Assembly: GCF_963664415.1 (NCBI RefSeq)
Contig: NZ_OY761440.1
Location: 1,853,501-1,917,500 of the forward strand
Source of the DNA: an uncultured Desulfobacter sp.
Lineage (GTDB): Bacteria > Desulfobacterota > Desulfobacteria > Desulfobacterales > Desulfobacteraceae
Direction of reading: 5' to 3'
Length of the DNA stretch: 64,000 bases
A model generated the notes under the pieces. The model was not told the origin of the DNA. It was given only the letters and a program-made list of their open reading frames with translations, and did no database searches. Shown in pieces: positions 54,764-64,000 of the stretch. Within the stretch, counting starts at the first letter, position 1, and each line of letters opens with the position of its first letter. Made by a program: the position numbers and the translations under genes.

Positions 54764-55543
54764 ATGACAACACCTGACAACACCATGGACTGCAAGGCAA
54801 AACGTGAATTGCTTGGCAGCCGGACTTTCAAATTTGCCTGTCACGAAAATGTGCCTTGCTTTACCCGTTGCTGCCACAATGCCGATATGTACCTTTATCC
54901 TTATGATATTGTGCGAATGAAGCAGAACCTTAACATGACCTCGGAAAAATTTTTGGTTACTCATACCGTAACAGCCATCCGCGACATGCCCACCTTTCCC
55001 AACGTGATGTTGAAAATGAGCGACCGCCAGGGCAACCCCTGTACCTTTCTGACAGAAAAGGGGTGTACGGTTTATCCGGACAGGCCCTACTCCTGCCGGG
55101 CCTATCCCCTGGAACCGGCCGTCTATGGTGAGGCTGACGGTATCATGCGCATGCAGTATTATGTCATGCACCATGATTACTGCAAAGGACATGATGAAGA
55201 TAAAGAATGGACGGCCAAAGCATGGATGGTGGACCAGGAAATGCAGGCATATAATGAACCCAACAACGCCTGGGCCCGCATTGCAGGGCGTTTGCAGGCC
55301 GATTCGTTCAAGGCCCAGGGTCTTGATATGAACAGTGCGCCCATGAAGATGGCGTTCATGGCTAGTTACAACATGGATACCTTCCGCCGTTTTGTTTTTG
55401 AAAGCAGTTTTTTATCGCGTTATGCAGTGCAACAAGATCAGCTGGACGCAGTGAAACAAGATGATCGGGAGCTGCTCATGCTTGGACTTTCCTGGATCGA
55501 ACGGTTTTTGTTCAGCGACGGACCGTTACAAGAACACGCCTGA
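54764..55543 (+). CDS. YkgJ-type cysteine-cluster protein
   Basis: ATG at 54764 with GGAAAC upstream gives 259 residues. Cysteines in FKFACHENVPCFTRCCHN at about 28-45, PCTFLTEKGCTVYPDRPYSCR at about 93-113 (both cut), and DYC near 141 form the CxxxxxCxxxCC / CxxY-R-C pattern of the zinc- or iron-chelating YkgJ/UPF0153 family. The C-terminal half is helical. The function is unproven; metal binding and protein modification are proposed. It is 50 bp upstream of the acyl-CoA ligase gene. Confidence 0.85.
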   Translation: MTTPDNTMDCKAKRELLGSRTFKFACHENVPCFTRCCHNADMYLYPYDIVRMKQNLNMTSEKFLVTHTVTAIRDMPTFPNVMLKMSDRQGNPCTFLTEKGCTVYPDRPYSCRAYPLEPAVYGEADGIMRMQYYVMHHDYCKGHDEDKEWTAKAWMVDQEMQAYNEPNNAWARIAGRLQADSFKAQGLDMNSAPMKMAFMASYNMDTFRRFVFESSFLSRYAVQQDQLDAVKQDDRELLMLGLSWIERFLFSDGPLQEHA

Positions 55544-55592
55544 GTTGGGAATACGGTTTATCCCTTGATCTTGCCCGTTCCCCGGAGGAAAC

Positions 55593-57380
55593 ATGCCTTT
55601 TAAAACGTATTCAAATGTGTATCAGATGCTTTGTGATACGGTGCAAAAGTATCCTGAGCAGCCTGCGTACCGGTGGTTTGAGGAAAACAACGAAGAAAAG
55701 TCGGTGACCTGGCAGCAGTATAATGATCAGGTTAGGGATGTGGCAAAAAGCTTAATTGCCATGGGACTGAAAAAAGATGATAAATTTAATATCATCAGCT
55801 ATTCGTGTTACCCATGGGTGTTGACGGATATGGCCGGCATGAGCATAGGTGCCGTAACCGTGGGTATATATCAGTCCAATTTGCCCAAGGATTGTGCGTT
55901 TATTATCAACCACAGCGATTCAGTTCTGATTTTTGCCGAAAACGATGAACAGCTGGCTAAACTGATGGAAATCAGGGGTCAGATTCCAAATGTCAGAAAG
56001 GTGGTCATGTTCAATGGTGCTGACGGGGAGGATGAGTGGGTTATCTCCTACGAAACATTTTTGAAATTTGGCAAGGATATATCAGATGACGCGTTTGACA
56101 CCTGCTGCCAAGCTGTGACGGCTGATGATGCAGCCGGCATCATTTATACGTCAGGTACCACAGGGATCCCCAAGGGGGCGGTGATCACCCATGACAATAT
56201 CTGCTTTACCGCCCAGTCGGTTTTAGATGTCACCAAAATTATTCATGGATGGGACATGTTTCTGTTTTTGCCCCTGGCACATGTCTTTGCCAGAACCTGT
56301 GTGAACACCGCCATGTTCACAGCCTGCCGGACGACTTTTGCCCGCAGTATAAAAACCCTGGTTGAGGATTTCAAGGTGGCGGCCCCCCATTGGTTTGTCA
56401 GTGTCCCCAGGATTTTTGAAAAAATTTATACCAAGGTGATCAGTGATGTGGAAGCCAAAGGAGGTATTACTGAAAAAATATTCAACTGGACCTGCACGGT
56501 GGGCTGCCAAGTCAGCCGGTGCAAAGTCAAAAAACAGGATATTCCCTTGGGGCTCGGGCTTCAATACAATCTGGCCAAAAAGCTGGTATTCTCAAAAATT
56601 GATAAAGCACTGGGTGGTAATGTCCAGTGGTGCATCTGCGGGGCGGCGCCCTTAAATCCTGATATCGCCAGGTTCTTTCATGCTGCCGGGATTTTGATTC
56701 TTGAAGGTTTAGGCATGACCGAAGACACCTCATTCAGCCATGTTAACCGGCCGGATAACTACGATTTCGGCAATGTCGGCCCTCCGGGGACCGGCGTTGA
56801 GCACAAACTTGATGAGGATGGAGAAATCCTTCTTTACGGCCGTAGCGTTATGAAAGCCTATTACAAAATGCCCGAAGAGACCGTTGATTCATTTTCCCCG
56901 GACGGGTGGCTTAAAACAGGGGATCTTGGGGAAATTGATGAAAATAATGTTTTGAAAATTACAGGACGTAAAAAAGACATTATCATAACATCCGGCGGTA
57001 AAAATATTGCGCCGTCCGCCATTGAACGCCTGATGGGCAGCAGTAAATATATTCATCAGATTTGTGTTGTCGGGGAAAAGCGTAAATACCTGAGCGCCGT
57101 TGTAACTCTGGATAAAGAAAACATCACGGCCTATGCAAGTGCTCAGGGTATTGAATATTCAATGTATCAAAATTTGCTCACCAATGAAAAGGTTGTGGCG
57201 CTGATCAATGAAGAGGTGGCAAATAAAAACAAATCGTTGCCCTCATTTGAAGCATTGAAACAGGTTGCCATTGTACCGGAGTTTACCATTGACAATGACA
57301 TGATGACCCCGACCTTTAAAATAAAGAAAAATATCATCATGGATCGGTATAAGGATGAAATCGAAAAAATGTATATGTAG
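55593..57380 (+). CDS. Long-chain acyl-CoA ligase (AMP-forming)
   Basis: A 595-residue enzyme that activates fatty acids with ATP and CoA. P-loop IIYTSGTTGIPKGAVITH lies at about 186-203, FLPLAHVFAR near 226, LEGLGMTEDTS at about 370, DGWLKTGDLGEIDENNVLKITGR near 440, and the C-terminal lysine segment near TFKIKKNI. The eukaryote-like long AMP-binding type (FadD15/ACSL-like) is indicated by length. GGAGGA precedes the start. The HAD phosphatase follows 32 bp downstream, so the two are probably co-transcribed. Confidence 0.92.
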   Translation: MPFKTYSNVYQMLCDTVQKYPEQPAYRWFEENNEEKSVTWQQYNDQVRDVAKSLIAMGLKKDDKFNIISYSCYPWVLTDMAGMSIGAVTVGIYQSNLPKDCAFIINHSDSVLIFAENDEQLAKLMEIRGQIPNVRKVVMFNGADGEDEWVISYETFLKFGKDISDDAFDTCCQAVTADDAAGIIYTSGTTGIPKGAVITHDNICFTAQSVLDVTKIIHGWDMFLFLPLAHVFARTCVNTAMFTACRTTFARSIKTLVEDFKVAAPHWFVSVPRIFEKIYTKVISDVEAKGGITEKIFNWTCTVGCQVSRCKVKKQDIPLGLGLQYNLAKKLVFSKIDKALGGNVQWCICGAAPLNPDIARFFHAAGILILEGLGMTEDTSFSHVNRPDNYDFGNVGPPGTGVEHKLDEDGEILLYGRSVMKAYYKMPEETVDSFSPDGWLKTGDLGEIDENNVLKITGRKKDIIITSGGKNIAPSAIERLMGSSKYIHQICVVGEKRKYLSAVVTLDKENITAYASAQGIEYSMYQNLLTNEKVVALINEEVANKNKSLPSFEALKQVAIVPEFTIDNDMMTPTFKIKKNIIMDRYKDEIEKMYM

Positions 57381-57412
57381 ATGCTTTCGAGTATTAATCA
57401 GGGGAGGAGAAA

Positions 57413-58075
57413 ATGGCAGAACCAATACAATCCATTGAAGCCCTTTTTTTTGATTTTGACGGGGTCTTAGTAGACTCAACCCGTACGAAAAAGAAAGCCT
57501 TTGAAGCATTGTTTGAAGACTTTTCTGATGAAATCGTCGACGCGGTTGTTAACTACCACGTCTTGCACGGCGGCATCAGCCGGGTTGAGAAAATCCGACA
57601 TGCCCATAAAAATATTATAAAAGATCCCCTGACTGAAAAAGAGGTTATGGAATGGGCGCAGCGGTATTCTAATCTTGTGGTACAGGATGTGATACATGCT
57701 GACTGGATAAAAGGGGCAAAAGATTTTCTGGATGCATATGCCTCAAAGCTTCCGGTATTTATGGTCTCAGGAACCCCGGAACCCGAGCTTAAGCATATTG
57801 TAGAACAAAGGAAAATCGGACATTACTTCAAGGAGATCCTGGGTTCCCCTGTCAAGAAACCTGAGCATATCCAAATATTATTGGAAAAATATAGCCTTAC
57901 ACCAAAACAATGTGTTTTCATCGGAGATGCGCTAACCGATTATAATGCCGCCCTGGAAACCGGGCTTCAATTTGTCGGTATCCAGGGTGAGGTTAATTTC
58001 CCTGATACCGTCAAGCCCCTGCCTGACTGTCAGGGGCTTGAAAGCGCTATAAAGAAAATCTGTCCGGCATTTTGA
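57413..58075 (+). CDS. HAD-superfamily phosphatase
   Basis: A 220-residue HAD hydrolase with motif I FFDFDGVLVDS at about 12-22, motif II VSGT near 118, a lysine region SPVKKPEH, and motif III FIGDALTDYNAA near 170. The cap is helical (about 30-95) like beta-phosphoglucomutase or PGP-type phosphatases. The substrate is unknown. GGGAGGAG precedes the ATG. Near the 3' end a perfect 10-bp hairpin (CAAGCCCCTG / CAGGGGCTTG, 58012-58040) lies in the coding sequence and may help end the transcript, since the next gene is convergent after only 29 bases. Confidence 0.87.
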   Translation: MAEPIQSIEALFFDFDGVLVDSTRTKKKAFEALFEDFSDEIVDAVVNYHVLHGGISRVEKIRHAHKNIIKDPLTEKEVMEWAQRYSNLVVQDVIHADWIKGAKDFLDAYASKLPVFMVSGTPEPELKHIVEQRKIGHYFKEILGSPVKKPEHIQILLEKYSLTPKQCVFIGDALTDYNAALETGLQFVGIQGEVNFPDTVKPLPDCQGLESAIKKICPAF

Positions 58076-58104
58076 CCGGAAATATCCATGCTGTTGGTTC
58101 ATCT

Positions 58105-59304
58105 TTAGATTGTCATCTGGTCCATGGCTTTTTTCATCTGCCGTACAGCTTGGCGCAGGCGTTCTTCATTTTCAACCAGGGCCAGGCGAAGATACCCTTC
58201 ACCTTCTTCGGAGAAGCCGGTACCCGGCGCCACGGCCACATTGCCTTTGTTCATCAACTGGATAGCAAACTCCATGGCCCCCATTTGATTAAACGGTTCA
58301 GGGATCTTTGCCCATACAAACATACCGGCCTTGGGACGTTCTATCTCCCACCCGATGCGTTCAAGGCCTGAACAAAGCACATCCCGGCGGTGTTCATAGA
58401 TCTTTGCAAGTTCGGGAATGGTATCATCACAGTCCCGAAGGGCGATAATACCTGCCACCTGGATCGCGGAAAAGATACCATAATCAAAATAGCCTTTGAT
58501 TTTTCCAAGTGCCTCGACAATTTTTTCATTACCCACGCAATATCCAATGCGCCAGCCGGCCATATTGTATGACTTGGAAAAAGACCCAAACTCAACACCG
58601 ACGTCCTTGGCACCCTCAATTTCAAGAAAACTTGGGGCAACATACCCGTCATAGGTTATTTTGCCGTAGGCAAAGTCATTGATAACCATGAATTTAAACC
58701 GTTTGGCAAGTTTAACGATCTCTTCAAAAAAAGCCTTATCCGTTACAACGCCGGTGGGGTTATGGGGATAATTGAGCATAAGAACTTTTGGACTGGGATA
58801 ACAGGATTCACACACCGTGATAATCCTGTCCAGAAAACCATTTTCAGGTTCCAAAGGAATTCTCATGACATTTGCACCGGCGATCACCGCTGCATAAATG
58901 TGGATGGGGAAAGCGGGAGCTGGAACCAGAACGCAATCACCGGGGCCCATGATGGCCAGGCACAAATGGGAAATGCCTTCTTTAGACCCAATGGTAAAGT
59001 AGGTCTCTTTGTCCGCATCCAGGGAGATGTTGTAATGGCGGTCATAATACTTGGCAATCTCTTTTTTTAAATTGGGAAGTCCTGAACTTTCCGGATACCT
59101 GTGGGATTTTGGATCTTTGGCGACGTTTACCAGCTTCTCAATAACCGCATCAGGTGTGGGATCCATGGGGTTTCCCATACCAAGGTCAATGACATCGTCT
59201 CCATTGCGCCGTTTCTCCATTTTCATTTTATTGATCATACCGAAAAGGTACGGCGGCAGGTAATCCATCCGGGAGGCAAACCGAATAATGTTGTCTTGTT
59301 CCAC
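58105..59304 (-). CDS. PLP-dependent aminotransferase, class I/II (AlaC or DAP-aminotransferase-like)
   Basis: GTG at 59304 with GGAG upstream gives 399 residues (VEQDNIIRFASRMDYLPPYLFG, cut); the frame open further upstream lacks a ribosome site. The PLP lysine is in FGSFSKSYNMAGWRIGY. NYPHNPTGVV and DFAYGKI supply the usual asparagine, aspartate and tyrosine contacts, and VAPGTGF and YLRLALVENEER close the fold. The SKSYNMAGWR motif is typical of alanine:2-oxoglutarate aminotransferase AlaC. Likely reaction is pyruvate to alanine; related substrates are possible. Confidence 0.9.
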   Translation of the reverse strand: MEQDNIIRFASRMDYLPPYLFGMINKMKMEKRRNGDDVIDLGMGNPMDPTPDAVIEKLVNVAKDPKSHRYPESSGLPNLKKEIAKYYDRHYNISLDADKETYFTIGSKEGISHLCLAIMGPGDCVLVPAPAFPIHIYAAVIAGANVMRIPLEPENGFLDRIITVCESCYPSPKVLMLNYPHNPTGVVTDKAFFEEIVKLAKRFKFMVINDFAYGKITYDGYVAPSFLEIEGAKDVGVEFGSFSKSYNMAGWRIGYCVGNEKIVEALGKIKGYFDYGIFSAIQVAGIIALRDCDDTIPELAKIYEHRRDVLCSGLERIGWEIERPKAGMFVWAKIPEPFNQMGAMEFAIQLMNKGNVAVAPGTGFSEEGEGYLRLALVENEERLRQAVRQMKKAMDQMTI

Positions 59305-59370
59305 GTCAAAGGCTCCTAATAATAAATAGTTGAAACATGAAATCAAAAATAAAAACAGTATCAGATTTTA

Positions 59371-59883
59371 TTAATCTGATAAAATTAAATTTTTAGTCAG
59401 GTCGATATTTACCCTGAACTCATCCGGATTTTCCTGGAATATTTTAAGACCTTCCATGATGCCGGTCACATTTTTAACTTCAGGATTACCAGGGCCTAAA
59501 ATCAAGGGGCCTTTAAAACTGCCGGGGAGTATCAATTCAGAACTTGGGTCAGAATCCGTGCCCTTCATTGAGATAATAAACATACCTGTAATTTTTTTTT
59601 CCACAATATAGGGGAAAACTATGCCCGAAGGAATGAAAAAAGAGCCTTTGCCGGACAGTCCCCACCCTTCACATGGGCGGTTGTGACCGAATTTATTCCA
59701 CCCAAGAGACATCTTACCTATAAATTTAAGATTCAGTCCCTTAAGATACAGGAAAGATAAAGGGTCTTCATTGTTTTTGCCCCAGAGATGATCGCGGGAC
59801 CTGATGGCAAATGCCCGGGCTTTTCTTTCCCAGGTTTTGGCATCCACACAAGAAATACTTTCACAATTAAGATCAGGTTTCAT
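59371..59883 (-). CDS. Primase-TOPRIM-like small protein
   Basis: ATG at 59883 gives 170 residues; it overlaps the end of the PIN gene by 11 bases. The run YLKGLNLKFIGKMSLGWN, RPCEGWGL, GSFFIPSGIVFPYI and LPGSFKGPLILGPGNPEV follows the order of the TOPRIM-preceding part of phage-type DNA primases (RGL-x-x-E-x-I-x-x-FxLGW, then GLxxP, then LPGS). The catalytic TOPRIM aspartates are not clearly present. It is probably a primase-derived fragment domain now serving another role, coupled to the PIN protein. Confidence 0.5.
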   Translation of the reverse strand: MKPDLNCESISCVDAKTWERKARAFAIRSRDHLWGKNNEDPLSFLYLKGLNLKFIGKMSLGWNKFGHNRPCEGWGLSGKGSFFIPSGIVFPYIVEKKITGMFIISMKGTDSDPSSELILPGSFKGPLILGPGNPEVKNVTGIMEGLKIFQENPDEFRVNIDLTKNLILSD

Positions 59884-60406
59884 CGGGTATAAATATGGCC
59901 AGGTCTGATGAGGACAAAGCCCTTGCCTTTTCAATTACAGTTCTGGAGTATCGCCCTATTTCAATAACCAAAGCGGTCTTATCAATATAATCATTTTTAT
60001 TCAATATGCCGGCAAACCATAAAATTTTCGGGACCAGCAACGCATTGATAAACGGTATTTTGCCTCTCAGACAGAATTTAGCCCCTTTTGCATCATCTAT
60101 AATAATAAATGAGGGTTGATTCGGGCAGGCATTCTGGCAATAAAGCACTATGGTCTGCCTTTCACCAAGGTCCAGGCTTTCAGGCAGGTTTATATCAATC
60201 AGATCGTCAGGATTACTGCTGCATACCTTCATACGGTTTTTTTGAACCATGGATAAAAAAAAATTTGCGCCGGGATGATCCGGTACTTGAACCTCTTTGT
60301 ATACACAAGTTTCCATGATCATATAAAAATATTGGGTGCACAAATCGAAAAGCCCGGTTTTGTATAAAAGAATAGCAGAAGAGGCGTCAATATAAACTAT
60401 GTGCAT
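59873..60406 (-). CDS. PIN-domain nuclease-like protein
   Basis: ATG at 60406 with GGGGAGG upstream gives 177 residues. Acidic residues of a PIN active site are visible in VYIDASSAILLY (residue 6), LDLGERQTIVLY and FIIIDDAKGAKFC, the DUF3368-like PIN pattern. Such proteins are VapC-type ribonucleases in toxin-antitoxin pairs, but no antitoxin-like gene lies upstream; instead a primase-like protein follows with an 11-bp overlap. It is the first gene in a two-gene operon divergent from the rRNA operon. Confidence 0.7.
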   Translation of the reverse strand: MHIVYIDASSAILLYKTGLFDLCTQYFYMIMETCVYKEVQVPDHPGANFFLSMVQKNRMKVCSSNPDDLIDINLPESLDLGERQTIVLYCQNACPNQPSFIIIDDAKGAKFCLRGKIPFINALLVPKILWFAGILNKNDYIDKTALVIEIGRYSRTVIEKARALSSSDLAIFIPDET

Positions 60407-60652
60407 TACAACATCCTCCCCAAAGTTGAATTCCAAAAGCATATAATAAATTTTTTGAACAGTGTCCATCCATAAACATGGTGTCAAAAAAAGGTGGTTT
60501 TTAAAAAAAATTTAACAGATGAATTTTGCCAAAAAGATGTTCGATCCGAATATATGATCATGATTTTATCGATTTTATAAAAAAAATTTAAGTTTAATTG
60601 CTTGATATTATGAAGAAAAAAAGTTTTTATTTGATTTAGGTAAAAAAACTGT

Positions 60653-60681
60653 TTGACAGCTTTGTCATTTTCCTGCATATT
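60653..60681 (+). promoter_or_regulatory. rRNA operon promoter
   Basis: TTGACA (60653-60658), a 17-base spacer and CATATT (60676-60681) form a near-consensus sigma-70 promoter, 170 bp upstream of 16S. A GC-rich GCCGGTC lies just after the -10, as in stringently controlled rRNA promoters. AT-rich sequence upstream may act as an UP element. Confidence 0.75.
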
Positions 60682-60758
60682 ACGCCGGTCTTCTCGAGGG
60701 GACAAAGCAAAGCGGTTTTCTTCGGGAAGTTTTTTTTTGAAAGTTAGATCTTTGAAAA

Positions 60759-60770
60759 TTGGTCAGTGAA
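60759..60770 (+). other. 16S processing stem, 5' strand
   Basis: TTGGTCAGTGAA is exactly complementary to TTCACTGACCAA at 62445-62456, past the 16S 3' end. Together they would form the long stem cut by RNase III during 16S maturation. Confidence 0.75.
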
Positions 60771-60851
60771 AAAGAAAAGAGCGGGTCAATGACAATGCGC
60801 TTGGGGCTTAGGCTTTAAGTGCAGACCTTAAAAAGTTTTAGTAAAGGATTA

Positions 60852-62411
<1,560 letters not shown>

Positions 62412-62444
62412 CAAAGGAAAGAAATATATATAGCTTTTTTCCGA

Positions 62445-62456
62445 TTCACTGACCAA
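62445..62456 (+). other. 16S processing stem, 3' strand
   Basis: TTCACTGACCAA pairs with 60759-60770. It lies 34 bases after the 16S end. Confidence 0.75.
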
Positions 62457-62501
62457 CTTTGAGAGATCAAACCGGAGAAATTTAAGTAACCGCACTCTCA
62501 T

Positions 62502-62513
62502 TGCTCTTTGACA
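62502..62513 (+). promoter_or_regulatory. boxA antitermination element in the spacer
   Basis: TGCTCTTTGACA is a close match to the boxA consensus TGCTCTTTAACA bound by NusB-NusE, placed between 16S and 23S as in other rRNA operons. Confidence 0.8.
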
Positions 62514-62628
62514 ATTTGTTGTAGTAAATATCAATAGCGTTGTTGATAAAGTGCCATAGGGCACTACATCAACTTAATATATAAAATGGTGTGAAAGATG
62601 AAAATCAATCACTCCATGCTATGTTGAA

Positions 62629-62736
62629 GAAAAAATTGCTGAAATTCGAGGCGCGAGCGGCAATTTTAAATAAAGCGTAGTAGACTACGCTGTTTTAAAA
62701 TTGACGTGAAGCAACGAAGAAGTTCACAATTTTTTC
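62629..62736. repeat. Nested palindromic element in the 16S-23S spacer
   Basis: The outer arms GAAAAAATTG (62629-62638) and CAATTTTTTC (62727-62736) pair, and the inner CAATTTTAAA (62661-62670) pairs with TTTAAAATTG (62694-62703) around AGCGTAGT-AG-ACTACGCT. Similar nested-arm design is seen in the 110-bp repeats at 4290 and 12232, though the sequence differs. It may be an inserted repeat or the 23S processing stem. No tRNA gene is found in the spacer. Confidence 0.6.
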
Positions 62737-62774
62737 GAAAACATCAAAGCGTTTAAACTTATTTGTGGAATAGT

Positions 62775-64000
<1,226 letters not shown>

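Noticed and set aside
58012..58040. The hairpin in the end of the HAD gene as an independent regulatory element.
   Set aside because: It encodes conserved-looking residues and could simply assist termination between convergent genes; noted only in the gene entry.
62412..62774. A possible tRNA-Ile or tRNA-Ala in the 16S-23S spacer.
   Set aside because: No cloverleaf, GTTCGAATC-type T-loop or anticodon stem can be drawn; the pairing sequences form long hairpins instead.

Overview
The window is a chromosomal piece of a sulfate-reducer-type bacterium of the Desulfobacteraceae (Desulfobacter lineage). I base this on the 16S rRNA at the right end, which I read from memory and not by search, and on the gene style: ADP-forming acyl-CoA synthetase, TonB systems, PD-(D/E)XK ATPases and abundant mobile DNA. 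Base composition is mid-range. Intergenic DNA is AT-rich and carries several dispersed hairpin repeats.

Layout. 1-4270: a TonB-dependent receptor with a DUF4198 periplasmic protein, bracketed by two pieces of AraC-type regulators and followed by the tail of a second receptor, as left by duplication and decay of a regulator-receptor cassette. 4290-6450: a group II intron next to a 110-bp dispersed repeat, then two copies of a small REP-like hairpin. 6625-15874: an AAA/PD-(D/E)XK protein, an M16C metallopeptidase, a winged-helix coiled-coil protein, ksgA, a degenerate HD-GYP protein and prs. 15985-19015: a split RdgC-like gene pair, a decayed copy of its tail, and ruined argP/argO-like genes, argO carrying a 334-bp MITE. 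19199-28164: a minus-strand run carA-carB-purF-radical SAM-ADP-forming acyl-CoA synthetase. 28430-32657: gapN and mprF.

32740-45474 is the accessory heart: an IS1595-type element, a PEP-utilising enzyme fragment, a lone Anbu proteasome homologue, and then a defence-island graveyard. The graveyard holds a DUF4143 ATPase, a possible PglZ stub, an SMC-like ATPase, a DNA methyltransferase fragment and a broken AlbA-type protein. It leads into a TOTE-type primase-helicase-PLD gene cut in two by an IS4-superfamily IS. Removing the IS and one 7-bp target duplication restores an open frame of about 979 codons. A radical SAM gene starts two bases after the TOTE stop codon. A second MITE copy follows; the MITE ends closely match the ends of that IS.

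45548-60406: a sensory/envelope cluster (a CHASE2-cyclase with an internal deletion, FecR, OmpA lipoprotein, GAF), a PNPOx-like flavoprotein, a DUF1365 remnant, a variant diadenylate-cyclase-domain protein, glnE, a YkgJ-type protein, an acyl-CoA ligase, a HAD phosphatase, an aminotransferase, and a PIN/primase-like pair. 60653-64000: rRNA promoter, 16S, a tRNA-less spacer with a nested hairpin element, and the start of 23S.

Housekeeping functions present are pyrimidine/purine/PRPP synthesis, 16S dimethylation, nitrogen control and lipid activation. The notable material is the interrupted TOTE locus with its radical SAM partner, the IS/MITE family, and the layered debris of defence genes.
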